The position numbers were made by a program, and so were the translations under genes. Positions 25,764 through 34,596 of a stretch of 64,000 nucleotides of DNA are shown in pieces. Each line of letters opens with the position of its first letter. The first letter of the stretch is position 1. Below the pieces are notes generated by a model. It worked only from the letters and a program-made list of their open reading frames with translations, made no database searches and had not been told where the DNA came from. The stretch is from G965230615 sp965230615 (GTDB lineage: Bacteria > Pseudomonadota > Gammaproteobacteria > HTCC5015), in NCBI GenBank assembly GCA_965230615.1, contig OZ246012.1:3410001-3474000 (forward strand), read 5' to 3'.

Positions 25764-26795
25764 CTATATCCAGCCGCTTATTTTAGCAAGAAAAGCGGTG
25801 CGCGTGTTTGTCATTGCCTCATGGATCGAGAAGCGTTTAATTAAATGTAGGTTGCTATTACTAAAATTAATGCCGCGCGCAGTTGTACAGGCTCCCATAT
25901 AATGTTTAGCAACCAGATCCAGTGCTGGCTCGGTAACATCGCCATTAGGGTAACAAAACGTTTTTATTTCAGTGGCAAAGCGGCTAGTAAGCTTGGTTTG
26001 AGAGGCGACGACTTCCTGTTGCATTACATCGGCCGACATATTAGGCAGCATGCGGATATGATTTGAGGTATGCGAGCCAATATCGATAATGCCAGAGATA
26101 AGCATTTCATTAATTTCATCGTGGTTTAACAATACTCGATTACCACGAGAGATATCTAATTGTAAGCTTTGGCAACAGTCATCAATGCGTTGGTGCATTT
26201 CCTGGTCAGAGTATTGCTTGCAAGCCAGAATAATTTCATTGAGTTGGTAAGTGTCTGGTGGCGTTGAGCCGAATGAGAAGTTCGGGGCTAGCGCTCTGAG
26301 CCAGTCCAATTGCGGGTCTGGCCAGCGCTGAGGCTGTGTCTGGCTAATCGCAAAAATTAATTTGGCTAAGCGACCTGGCCAGAAATCAGAGTCGCTATTG
26401 ATCATATTCTCTACGACAAAGATTGTTGCCGGTACTTGCGCTGCTTTTAGCGCAGGAAAGGCAAATTCATAGTTATCCAGCCAGCCGTCATCAAAGGTAA
26501 TCGCGCAAGCGTGTTTAGGTAAGGCTTGCTGGTGCTGAGCTGCGCTTAACCAGTCGCTCAATCGCATGATACTAAAGTGCTCCTGCAGCCATTGCAGGTG
26601 CTGTTTGAAGGTTGCCGGTGTGACATACATGCCGGGTTGTTCATACTGTACTCTGTCGTCATTTAACGGCAAAATACGGTGATACGTGAGCACTGTAAGG
26701 CTAGCCTTACGAGTCATTCCAGGCAAGCCATTGAGCTTGCGTTTAGGTAAAGCGCTGGCGGCGATTTGCCGGATTTTTTTGATAGCTTGTTTCAT
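25764..26795 (-). CDS. Polysaccharide deacetylase (NodB/CE4), first gene of minus-strand operon
   Basis: Carbohydrate deacetylase of about 343 residues. The CE4 motifs are ITFDDGWLDNY near residue 100 and GSHTSNHIRM near residue 235, and a YHRILP opening motif is typical. The frame is open to TTG 26813 but ATG 26795 is preferred; the Shine-Dalgarno is weak for both. It shares the fold with the two deacetylases of the first operon, so the window encodes three. It should deacetylate the glycan built by the five downstream genes. Confidence 0.87.
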   Translation of the reverse strand: MKQAIKKIRQIAASALPKRKLNGLPGMTRKASLTVLTYHRILPLNDDRVQYEQPGMYVTPATFKQHLQWLQEHFSIMRLSDWLSAAQHQQALPKHACAITFDDGWLDNYEFAFPALKAAQVPATIFVVENMINSDSDFWPGRLAKLIFAISQTQPQRWPDPQLDWLRALAPNFSFGSTPPDTYQLNEIILACKQYSDQEMHQRIDDCCQSLQLDISRGNRVLLNHDEINEMLISGIIDIGSHTSNHIRMLPNMSADVMQQEVVASQTKLTSRFATEIKTFCYPNGDVTEPALDLVAKHYMGACTTARGINFSNSNLHLIKRFSIHEAMTNTRTAFLAKISGWI

Positions 26796-27096
26796 ATTAT
26801 TATCTTGGGTCAATCGTCAAAAACCGCGCGTTTGGCGCTGGTTTTCGTGGGTAAGTCGTTATAAACTCTGCGGCTTTGTAGCCGAGTATTGCCTAGTATT
26901 TTTTGGGCCATTTTTGGGAGCTACTTTGGGGGTTGGCAAGTTACTGATACCCCTGGTTTGTTACACACTTGCTCGTACTTACTGGCAGTTTAGCAGTAGT
27001 CTGGCAGTATTTTTCAGCATATTTTATATCATGCTTTTGTTAATCGCGCTTTATATTAATCGTGCCGTATCACAATCATAATAGGGAGCAAGGGTA
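26796..27096. promoter_or_regulatory. Divergent intergenic region between the minus-strand operon and the GT2 operon
   Basis: About 300 bases separating divergently transcribed operons, so it must hold two promoters. No confident -35/-10 pair was picked. A hydrophobic open frame (TTG 26914 to stop 27081, about 55 residues) ends 15 bases before the GT2 start; it might be a small membrane protein but there is no other support. Confidence 0.4.
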
Positions 27097-28227
27097 ATGT
27101 TTGAGATCCTGTTCTGGGTTTTTCTTTTTGCAACAGCATATAGCTACTTTATTTACCCTTTGATTCTATGGCTGATGCCCAAAAGAGAGGTATTGACCCA
27201 GGCAGATGGCGAACTGCCAAGTTTAACCCTGATTATTACAGCCCATAATGAAGAAGGCAGAATACGCGATAAGCTCGTCAATACGCTGGAAATTGACTAC
27301 CCAGCGGAGAAGCTGGAAGTTTTGGTTGCATCTGATTGTTGTACCGACAAAACAGAAGATATTGTCGCCGAGTATGCTGATCGAGGTGTCAAAGTGGTTC
27401 GGGCCACTGAGCGCAAGGGCAAAGAGCATGCGCAAGGCTTGGCAATTCAAGCGGCCACTGGCGATATTCTGGTATTTTCTGATGTGGCCACCAAAATTCC
27501 CTCTGAGAGCGCGAAAATACTGGCTGGCAAATTCTCCGACGCAAAGGTTGGCGCTGTCTCCAGCGAAGACCGCTTCTTGTCCGAAGATGGCTCCATTGTT
27601 GGTGAGGGGCTTTATGTTAAGTATGAAATGTGGCTGAGGCGGCAAGAGTCAGCGGTCAATAGCTTAGTTGGGCTGAGTGGGTCATTTTTTGCTGCTCGTA
27701 AGCAAGTCTGTGAGCTGTGGGATATTTTATCGCCAAGTGACTTTAATACTGCGTTGAACTGTGCCCGTCAGGGCTTTGTGGCGGTCACTGCGCCAGATGT
27801 TCTCGGCTACTATAAAGATGTTAAAGACTCATCAAAAGAGTACCAGCGCAAACACCGTACAGTAATACGGGGTATTACCGCAGTGTTTCGTTCACCGGAG
27901 ATCTTGAATATCGGTAAGTACGGCTTTTTTGCGGTGCAGGTTTGGAGTCATAAGATTATGCGCTGGCTAGTGCCCTGGTTTATGTTGGCACTGTTTATGA
28001 TTAACCTAATTGTGCTGCATTTGGGCGGCATTTATACGCTGGCATTATTGGCGCAGCTGGCATTTTATATCTGTGCCATCTCTGGTTTTGCCTCAGAGGG
28101 GGCGCGTAAGCATGTATTTGTCAAAATCCCTTACTTTTTTGTACAAGCCAATGTTGCCTTGGCACATGCTACTGTCGCTTATTTGGGCGGTAAGCGGATG
28201 TATGTTTGGACTCCTTCCAAGCGTTAA
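27097..28227 (+). CDS. Membrane-associated glycosyltransferase family 2
   Basis: GT-A glycosyltransferase of 376 residues. It has an N-terminal membrane helix, then the GT2 domain with LIITAHNEEGRI near residue 46-57, the DxD-like ASDCCTDKT near residue 78 and VFSDVATKIP near residue 125, and three C-terminal membrane helices from about residue 290. The start has a strong GGGAGCAAGGG just upstream. This architecture is that of processive or polyprenyl-linked GT2 enzymes, but the (Q/R)xxRW signature of processive synthases is not clearly present (KHRTVIRG occupies the position). It leads a three-gene set with the DegT-like and GNAT-like genes. Confidence 0.87.
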   Translation: MFEILFWVFLFATAYSYFIYPLILWLMPKREVLTQADGELPSLTLIITAHNEEGRIRDKLVNTLEIDYPAEKLEVLVASDCCTDKTEDIVAEYADRGVKVVRATERKGKEHAQGLAIQAATGDILVFSDVATKIPSESAKILAGKFSDAKVGAVSSEDRFLSEDGSIVGEGLYVKYEMWLRRQESAVNSLVGLSGSFFAARKQVCELWDILSPSDFNTALNCARQGFVAVTAPDVLGYYKDVKDSSKEYQRKHRTVIRGITAVFRSPEILNIGKYGFFAVQVWSHKIMRWLVPWFMLALFMINLIVLHLGGIYTLALLAQLAFYICAISGFASEGARKHVFVKIPYFFVQANVALAHATVAYLGGKRMYVWTPSKR

Positions 28228-28236
28228 CCCGGCACT

Positions 28237-29391
28237 ATGTTTAGAGAGTTACGCCCAGTGGGTGAAGCTGTCTCACTGGCCATTCAGGCAGCGGGTGGCG
28301 ACCAATCCAATCAGTTTAGTCAGCCTACCCAGTTCTATCATTCAGGTACGGCCAGCTTAGCGGCAGCGTTATTAGCCGCAAAAAAACGTGCTGCATCAGC
28401 TCGGCCTAATGTACTTATGCCAGCTTATGTTTGCCCTGACTTGGTGAGTGCAGCGGTTTATGCCGGTGTCAGTCCGAAGCTAGTAGACTTTGAACCAAGC
28501 CGCCCCTGGATGAATCTGGCTGCCTTGGCGCAGCAGCTCGATCACAATACAGTGGCCGTGGTGGCGGTGAATTTTCTGGGAATAGCTGAACGCTTGGTAG
28601 AGATAAAGGCCTTGCTGGCCAATAAGCCGATTACGCTGATAGAAGATTCCGCCCAGTCATTTCGATGTCATGTAACAACGCCAGCCGATTATACCGTCAT
28701 TAGCTTTGGGCGTGGCAAGCCAGTCAGCCTACTGGGAGGCGGAGCTGTAATAGCTGCTAATCAGGCATTGTTAGATGATTTGCCTATTGCGGAGCCCTCA
28801 TCTGAGACAGCTGAACAGCCTCAGCTGAGCTATCGTATTAAAGCCATGTTGTATAACGTCCTGATTGAGCCACGTATTTATTGGCTGTTGGCCTATGCGC
28901 CATTTATTAGTTTGGGTGAGACTGTGTATAAAACCTTAACGGATCTGGCAGGCTTGCCAGCCTGGAAGGTATCACTGCTTGCGGAGAATATTGCGCGCTA
29001 TTATCAACAGCCCCGTTTAGCACAGTCCCAGTTAATTGAACGCCTGAGCGGCATGCTTGCTGCTGAAAGTCATAATACTGCACTGGTGGATTTGCCAGCG
29101 GCTTGTGGTCTGCCGACCGAGGAAATCATGTTGCGATATCCGCTGCTGTTGCCCGATGCCAATAGCAAGCAGCAGTGCTACACAAGCTTTAGCGCAGCAG
29201 GTTTAGGGGCTTCCAGGCTTTATCCTGCAGTGCTGCCCGATATTCCTGGGGTTGCCAAACATATCGAAAACATCACGACATACCCGCATGCTGCTGATTT
29301 TTGTGCTAGGCTTCTTACATTACCTGTGCATTCGCATGTTAGTATTAGAGATGCCAATAATATGCTCGACCTTATAAAGCAGCACATATAG
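28237..29391 (+). CDS. DegT/DnrJ/EryC1-family aminotransferase-like protein
   Basis: PLP-dependent sugar aminotransferase fold, 384 residues. It shows YHSGTASL near residue 34-41, LMPAYVCPDLV near residue 60-70, LIEDSAQSF with Asp137 (pyridine-N contact), and SFGRGKPVSLLGGG with the candidate Schiff-base Lys161. The layout matches DegT enzymes that aminate keto-sugars, but the C-terminal half is divergent. The bases 28501-28560 have 37 G+C of 60 by my count, visibly higher than the later PKS region. It follows the GT2 gene by nine bases. Its product may be an amino sugar for the glycan. Confidence 0.8.
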   Translation: MFRELRPVGEAVSLAIQAAGGDQSNQFSQPTQFYHSGTASLAAALLAAKKRAASARPNVLMPAYVCPDLVSAAVYAGVSPKLVDFEPSRPWMNLAALAQQLDHNTVAVVAVNFLGIAERLVEIKALLANKPITLIEDSAQSFRCHVTTPADYTVISFGRGKPVSLLGGGAVIAANQALLDDLPIAEPSSETAEQPQLSYRIKAMLYNVLIEPRIYWLLAYAPFISLGETVYKTLTDLAGLPAWKVSLLAENIARYYQQPRLAQSQLIERLSGMLAAESHNTALVDLPAACGLPTEEIMLRYPLLLPDANSKQQCYTSFSAAGLGASRLYPAVLPDIPGVAKHIENITTYPHAADFCARLLTLPVHSHVSIRDANNMLDLIKQHI

Positions 29392-29482
29392 AGCTTGCAT
29401 GCTGGTAATACTCAGATTCTGATATGGCTATTCAATAGCATTTAACCTAACAACAGTAGGCTAAACCAAACCGTTTATCTGT

Positions 29483-30640
29483 ATGAAAATCAATATAAAG
29501 CGGATAAGCCAACAGGAGTTTGGTGAGCTTAAACCGGCATGGAGCGCCTTGCTAAGTGAGTCAACAGCAAATCCTTTGTTTCTCAGCTGGGAGTGGCTGT
29601 ATAGTTGGTGGGAAACTTGGGGGGAGCAAGCCCACCTGGAGTTATTTTTATTATTAGCCCATGATGAGCAGGACGAGCAGGAACGCTTGTTAGGCATTGC
29701 GCCACTTTATAGAGTACAACAAAAAATTAAAGGTGTGCTCAATGCAAAGCGCTTGCAGTTTATCGGTAATTATTGGCGCGGTAGCCAGGATGTTATGCGC
29801 ACAGAGTTTACCGACTTTATTATCCATAAAGACCATCATGCTGCTGTATTCGACGCACTGTGGCGGTATATCAACCTTCATATCGACTATTCAGAATTTG
29901 TTATTGTTGATATCAGTAAAGACTCTGCCAGCTATAAACGTTTTTGTCCCCAGGGTGATTGTCAGGAATCGCAAAACTGCACGCTAGGGGAAAATTTATT
30001 GATTCGCGAACAGGAAGTTGATAGCGGTTATGCGATTGATACCAGCGGTCAGTTTGCTGATTATCTAAAGCAGTTAAGTGGCAATACTCGTCGGCAGTTT
30101 TATAACAAGCGCAATCATATGCAGAAAATGGGGGACGTCTCGATTGAGTATATGCAGCTTGCTGAGCTTGAACAGTTCTGGAATGTTTTTGATCGCCTGC
30201 GCAGTAGTCGATGGGAAGGCGAGTTTTTTAATAAAGATTTTAAATTACATTTGCAAGCAGTGGCAGAGCGATTGGAAGGTGAGGCAGTACCGCGTTTTTC
30301 AATAATGCGCGTAGGGCCGCGTGCAGTATCTGCTTTATGTAATTATCGGGTTGCCAGTGTTGAATATAATATTAATGCCAGTTTTGATAATGACTTTAGT
30401 GATAAGCTATCTCCCGGTTTATTGCATTTGAGTTACAACATCGAAGCTGCTTTTGCTGACAAAGTGCAAGCTTTTGATTTGTTGGCTGGTGAAGGCAAAA
30501 ATACCAATTATAAGAAAAAGATAGCGGCGATGAATTCTGTGCTATGTACTTTGCAAATTGTAAAAAGGCGACGCTTTAAGTTTGTCTATCGCTTATATGA
30601 TGTGCTACGGGTTATCAAACACACAATACTGCGACGTTAG
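29483..30640 (+). CDS. GNAT/CelD-like acetyltransferase (BioF2-like)
   Basis: Protein of 385 residues with the double-GNAT fold of the BioF2/CelD family. Characteristic parts are the N-terminal FLSWEWLYSWWETWG near residue 33-47, ALCNYRV near residue 290, and FDLLAGEGKNTNYKKKI near residue 333-349, which is the family hallmark. It is distantly related to the FemAB-like protein of the first operon. Such enzymes are linked with exopolysaccharide or cellulose acylation. It ends 19 bases from a converging lipoprotein gene. Confidence 0.85.
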   Translation: MKINIKRISQQEFGELKPAWSALLSESTANPLFLSWEWLYSWWETWGEQAHLELFLLLAHDEQDEQERLLGIAPLYRVQQKIKGVLNAKRLQFIGNYWRGSQDVMRTEFTDFIIHKDHHAAVFDALWRYINLHIDYSEFVIVDISKDSASYKRFCPQGDCQESQNCTLGENLLIREQEVDSGYAIDTSGQFADYLKQLSGNTRRQFYNKRNHMQKMGDVSIEYMQLAELEQFWNVFDRLRSSRWEGEFFNKDFKLHLQAVAERLEGEAVPRFSIMRVGPRAVSALCNYRVASVEYNINASFDNDFSDKLSPGLLHLSYNIEAAFADKVQAFDLLAGEGKNTNYKKKIAAMNSVLCTLQIVKRRRFKFVYRLYDVLRVIKHTILRR

Positions 30641-30659
30641 TTAACTGCCTGATAAGAAA

Positions 30660-31610
30660 CTAGCAACCAATGCGAGAGGTTGCAATTACGAAGTTATCAT
30701 AGTATCGGCTTTGTTGCTTAGGTGAGCCGCCATTCCAATAAGTATCTAACATAACCTCGTTAAAATTTTCGCCGCTATTGCCACTGAGATTGAAATCAGT
30801 GCGCTCTAAGATCAGCTGATCGTCCGCCCAGAAACGAACAATCCCATCATTATTGCCAGCAGAATTATTTTTAACCTGCATCTCGTGGCAGACCCAACGA
30901 CCGATATTACCAGCATCAGAGTAGAGGAAAGTGCTGACAGTGATAGGCAGCCAGTTACCACCATTGGTGTCTGGGCTGTTAGGTGCAAATATATCAGCGA
31001 CTAAAGGTAACTGGTTGCCGCTATCAAGGTCTACCCAAAAATGCACAGCCGTGCTTCTATTAAAGCCGGCCTCAAGGCGGCGTAGCCTAGCCATTTTGGG
31101 CGGCATGCCTTCAAAGCCTGGTTCAAACTTATGATACCAGCGCATAAAAATTTCATTGTGACTGGGGCCATGATTACCGCCAAGGGCATCGCCATAAAAC
31201 CAGCTGATCCAACCTGCATCGACCTGATTGGGCATATATTGTTGGCGTAAAGACTGTTGTCCGCTAAAACTGTCGGTAGTGCTAACATCAAAGCCACCTG
31301 CAGCAGCGCTTTGCACGTCCTGGTAACGGCTGCTCAAACTACTGCTTGCTTCAAAACCATCACACCATAGCCAGCTTGGCTGTTGGTTTTGCCAGTCATC
31401 GCATTCAGTGGCATTGGCAGGGCTGTTATTGTTGCTTGTATCAGTCGGTGTGCTATTACCTTCACTATCGCTTTGACTATCTGTGCTGCCAGTGGCGCTA
31501 CTGCTGTTGTTGCTATCAGCATCTTCGGCATCATCACTGCCACCCGTAGAGCAGGCTGTTAATAAGCTTATGTTTAATAAAACTATCATCAAAACAGTGT
31601 AGGACGGCAT
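30660..31610 (-). CDS. Secreted lipoprotein with a jelly-roll (polysaccharide-lyase-like) domain
   Basis: Lipoprotein of 316 residues. The signal peptide ends LLTAC with Cys20, followed by a low-complexity Ser/Asn/Asp/Thr linker to about residue 68. The rest looks like a concanavalin-type beta-jelly-roll: WLWCDGFEAS, then HNEIFMRWYHKFEPGFEG, then WVCHEMQVKNNS and FWADDQLILERTDF, and ending YYDNFVIATSRIGC. This pattern is seen in bacterial alginate/heparin-lyase-like and polysaccharide-binding proteins, but I cannot assign a PL family or catalytic residues. Two Cys pairs may form disulfides. It is alone on the minus strand, convergent with the GNAT gene and divergent from GH3, so it has its own promoter. 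Confidence 0.72.
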   Translation of the reverse strand: MPSYTVLMIVLLNISLLTACSTGGSDDAEDADSNNSSSATGSTDSQSDSEGNSTPTDTSNNNSPANATECDDWQNQQPSWLWCDGFEASSSLSSRYQDVQSAAAGGFDVSTTDSFSGQQSLRQQYMPNQVDAGWISWFYGDALGGNHGPSHNEIFMRWYHKFEPGFEGMPPKMARLRRLEAGFNRSTAVHFWVDLDSGNQLPLVADIFAPNSPDTNGGNWLPITVSTFLYSDAGNIGRWVCHEMQVKNNSAGNNDGIVRFWADDQLILERTDFNLSGNSGENFNEVMLDTYWNGGSPKQQSRYYDNFVIATSRIGC

Positions 31611-31757
31611 AGGCAGCTAAGCTCGGGTTTTATAAAATGAGGTCTGATTATTCGAATATTTGCGGTATTTGTCCGTGAAATAGTGCATAAAATCTTATGT
31701 TCAGTAAAGTGAATATACGAAGTGAGCAAGTAAAAATACTTGTGTTAGTAAAACGGG

Positions 31758-31763
31758 TATAAT
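31758..31763 (+). promoter_or_regulatory. Candidate -10 element of the GH3 gene
   Basis: A perfect TATAAT lies 55 bases upstream of the GH3 start, within the 207-base divergent gap. No good -35 hexamer is found at 16-18 bases; TTGTGT at 31740 is only 12 bases away. The AAGGA ribosome site of the GH3 gene follows at the normal distance. Confidence 0.35.
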
Positions 31764-31817
31764 AGCGACCCTAACATCAAATGGTTGTTTTAGGTAATAG
31801 ACTGTAAGGAAAAGATT

Positions 31818-33479
31818 ATGCTGGCGTCGCAGGAAAGTTTGAGCTTTTTTGAGCGTACTGATGAATTAGAGGCAATACAGACTGAGCATTTGCTGGAGAA
31901 TATTCTCAAGAATAATCAAGCATGTGCCTATGGTAGGCGATACGATTTTGCCAATATTAGCAGTCTACAGCAATACCAGGCGAATGTGCCTTTGATAACC
32001 TTCGAAGATATTCGTGAGTATGCCGAGCGCATGGCAGCAGGTGAGAGCAACCTGCTCACCTCAGAGAGGGTGCTGGCTTTTTTCAAAACCAGCGGTTCAC
32101 TGGCGTCACCTAAGCTCATACCTGTAACACCGTCTTTTGTACGCGAGAAAGCCCGTGCTTTTGGTGTGTATTGGCAAGAAGTCTATAAAATGCATCCTGG
32201 CTTAAAAAATGGTCGCATGATAGCCAACTTTACCGACTCTGGTGAAGTAGAGCGCTGTGAAGGTGGTCAAGAAGTATTATCAGAAGCGACATTTTGGGGG
32301 CGGCGCACACATGGCTTGCACTCAAAATCACGTTGGCCTATTCCTAAAGAGTTGCGCTTAGTTAAAACATCCAAGCATCGTTATTATGCCGCAGCGCGGC
32401 TAGTGTTGCAGGGAGAACTGCACGGTATGATGGTGCTAAATCCAAGTACTCTGCTAATGTTTTGTCGTGAGATGGAGGCCTGGATAAAGCCATTAATCGA
32501 TGGCCTGGAAAAGGGTGATTGGGGGCGTAATGATCAGGCGTTTCTTGATGATATGCCCGCCGGGATTGAGACTTATTTAGCAGCTGACCCGGAACGGGCA
32601 TCGATATTGCGAGAACGCTTGGCGGGTAGTGAACAGTTGGACTTGAGTTACCTCTGGCCAGAGTTGGAACAGTTTATCTGTTGGCGTTCACAAATTGTGC
32701 AGCCTTACTTTCGTCAGCTACAACCTTATTTGTCAAACGTTGCTGGGCGTGACTATATTACGCAGTCCAGTGAGTGCATTATGGCAATACCGATAGAAGA
32801 TCAAGCAAGTGGTGGTGTGCTTGCGTATCAGTCACATTTTTATGAATTTATTCCAGAGTCTCAAGTTGACAGTGATAAGCCACAACCACTATTTGCCTGG
32901 CAATTAGAGCAAGGGCAGGTCTACGAGCTGGTTGTAACCACCGGCGGTGGCTTATATCGCTATCGCATGGGTGATTGCATGCGGGTTAAAGGGTTTTATC
33001 AGGGGGTCCCCATTATTGAGTTTTTGTATCGTGCGGGTAAAACGTCTAGCATGACAGGTGAAAAACTAACAGAATATCAGGTGATGGAGGCGGCACAACG
33101 TGCTGTGCAGCAATATGGTCAAGGGCCACGCGAAATGGTGTGCTTTCCGCGTTCGGGTGATAACCCGCATTACGGTATTTTAATTAATTGGGATAATGAG
33201 CAAGCCAGTTCAGCAGCAATAGAGAAAAATGTGGCGGACTGGCTGAGTATTTTCGATCAACAGCTCGGCGCAATTAATACTGAGTATGGTGATAAGTGTG
33301 CGTCTGGCCGCTTAGGTTCGGCAATTGCAATATTAATTGGTGCTGCCGGTTTTGATGCTTATCGACAGCTGCGTAAGGCGGCCAAAGTCAGTGAGTCGCA
33401 ACAAAAAAATGATGTGTTAACTGCGCGCCTGGATATCGATCAGCAGCTAACGCGTTTGAGCGAAATCCATGCAGCTTAA
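31818..33479 (+). CDS. GH3-family acyl-acid amido synthetase
   Basis: Protein of 553 residues of the GH3 family (PF03321), ATP-dependent adenylating enzymes that in plants join an amino acid to jasmonate or auxin. The ATP site FFKTSGSLASPKLIPVT lies near residues 87-103, the second motif YRYRMGDCMRVKGFY near 381-395, and the conserved RAGKTSSMTGEKLTE near 405-419. Start ATG 31818 has AAGGA upstream. Bacterial members are mostly untested. It overlaps the enolase-superfamily gene by 11 bases, so the two products probably act together. The predicted reaction is formation of an acyl-amino-acid or acyl-amine amide; substrates are unknown. Confidence 0.88.
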   Translation: MLASQESLSFFERTDELEAIQTEHLLENILKNNQACAYGRRYDFANISSLQQYQANVPLITFEDIREYAERMAAGESNLLTSERVLAFFKTSGSLASPKLIPVTPSFVREKARAFGVYWQEVYKMHPGLKNGRMIANFTDSGEVERCEGGQEVLSEATFWGRRTHGLHSKSRWPIPKELRLVKTSKHRYYAAARLVLQGELHGMMVLNPSTLLMFCREMEAWIKPLIDGLEKGDWGRNDQAFLDDMPAGIETYLAADPERASILRERLAGSEQLDLSYLWPELEQFICWRSQIVQPYFRQLQPYLSNVAGRDYITQSSECIMAIPIEDQASGGVLAYQSHFYEFIPESQVDSDKPQPLFAWQLEQGQVYELVVTTGGGLYRYRMGDCMRVKGFYQGVPIIEFLYRAGKTSSMTGEKLTEYQVMEAAQRAVQQYGQGPREMVCFPRSGDNPHYGILINWDNEQASSAAIEKNVADWLSIFDQQLGAINTEYGDKCASGRLGSAIAILIGAAGFDAYRQLRKAAKVSESQQKNDVLTARLDIDQQLTRLSEIHAA

Positions 33480-34596
33480 AAAAATAGCGCTATTGCGTTT
33501 AAAGACACCCTTTAAACATAGCTTTGGTCATGCACTATCTGAACGCACGTACTCAGATAAAATTTTGGTGATACTCAGTGATGAACAAGGCAGGCAAGGT
33601 TATGGCGAAGTGCTGGCGCGTGCTTATGTCTCGGGCGAGACTAATGATGATGTTTTTGCCAATACTGGACCGGCTTTAGCAAAGTCTCTGCTGGGGCAAC
33701 ACTTTGAATCTTTAGCCGCATTGCAGTCTTATTTAACAGATACCTTGCGTAGTGAGCAATGGGGCACGGCAGTCTTTGGGGGATATGAATTAGCGTTATT
33801 GAATTTATTTGGGCTAAGTCATGGCATTTCGCAGCATGAAACGACGGCCTTGTTAGGACCCGAGCGGTACAGTGCAACGGGCAGCTGTATGACAATCGGT
33901 TTTGAGTGTAAAGATGAGCATATCAGGCGCTATGCTATTCAGGCGCGCTTATCGGGTGCAACAGCGGTCAAAATGAAAATAGGCCTGGATAACGATGCAA
34001 GTCGTTTGCAGCAGCTCAATACAGCATTCAAAGGTAAGATGCCTATAAGGCTCGATGCCAATGGCAGTATGTCGTTAACACAAATGAGTGACTTGTTATT
34101 AGCGTGTAAAGATTTGCCCATACACTCAGTAGAGCAGCCATTTGCGGCTAATGATCCTGAGTTGGAGCAAAAACTGGTAGCCCTGTACGCCAGCACAAAA
34201 ATACCATTGATGGCAGATGAGTCATTATGCACCTTGTCAGATGCAAGGCGTTGGATAGACAATAAAGCCTATCAGGTATTTAATATTCGTATTGGTAAGT
34301 GTGGTGGCTTGCTAGGCGCTATCCAAATCAGAGATATGGCGCAAGCTGCGGGTGTTGATATTGTTGCTGGGACCATGGTAGGTGAATCGGGAGTACTGAA
34401 TCATGCTTCAGCGCTGTTCTTGCAGCATACTGAACAATTAAATTACGTGGAAGGCTTGGGGCAAAATAGCTCTTTTTTGCAGCATGATCCTGTGACATTG
34501 CAGAGCAATAAGCTTAACCCGCTGGCTGCACAATTCGCCATGACTGAAGCAGCAATGGCAGAGCAATTGCTTGAGCAACAGGTTTTTGAGGCTTGA
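33469..34596 (+). CDS. Enolase-superfamily racemase/epimerase-like enzyme (MLE subgroup)
   Basis: Protein of 375 residues in the muconate-lactonizing-enzyme subgroup of the enolase superfamily. The catalytic set is complete: KMK with Lys168 and Lys170, metal ligands Asp196 (RLDANG), Glu222 (VEQPF) and Asp250 (ADES), and the second base Lys277 (IRIGKCGG). This pattern fits dipeptide epimerases, N-acylamino-acid racemases or o-succinylbenzoate synthases; the family cannot be separated by eye. No men genes are near, which argues against menaquinone synthesis. The 11-base overlap with the GH3 gene suggests it acts on the GH3 amide product, as an N-acylamino-acid racemase would. Confidence 0.85.
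   Translation: MQLKKIALLRLKTPFKHSFGHALSERTYSDKILVILSDEQGRQGYGEVLARAYVSGETNDDVFANTGPALAKSLLGQHFESLAALQSYLTDTLRSEQWGTAVFGGYELALLNLFGLSHGISQHETTALLGPERYSATGSCMTIGFECKDEHIRRYAIQARLSGATAVKMKIGLDNDASRLQQLNTAFKGKMPIRLDANGSMSLTQMSDLLLACKDLPIHSVEQPFAANDPELEQKLVALYASTKIPLMADESLCTLSDARRWIDNKAYQVFNIRIGKCGGLLGAIQIRDMAQAAGVDIVAGTMVGESGVLNHASALFLQHTEQLNYVEGLGQNSSFLQHDPVTLQSNKLNPLAAQFAMTEAAMAEQLLEQQVFEA

Noticed and set aside
27223..27645. A 140-codon minus-strand open frame opposite the GT2 gene
   Set aside because: It lies wholly within a well-supported GT2 gene, lacks a ribosome site and has no protein-like motifs; it is an antisense shadow.
33469..34596. Menaquinone o-succinylbenzoate synthase (MenC)
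   Set aside because: Catalytic residues would allow it, but there are no other men genes nearby and the gene overlaps a GH3 synthetase, which suggests acyl-amide chemistry.
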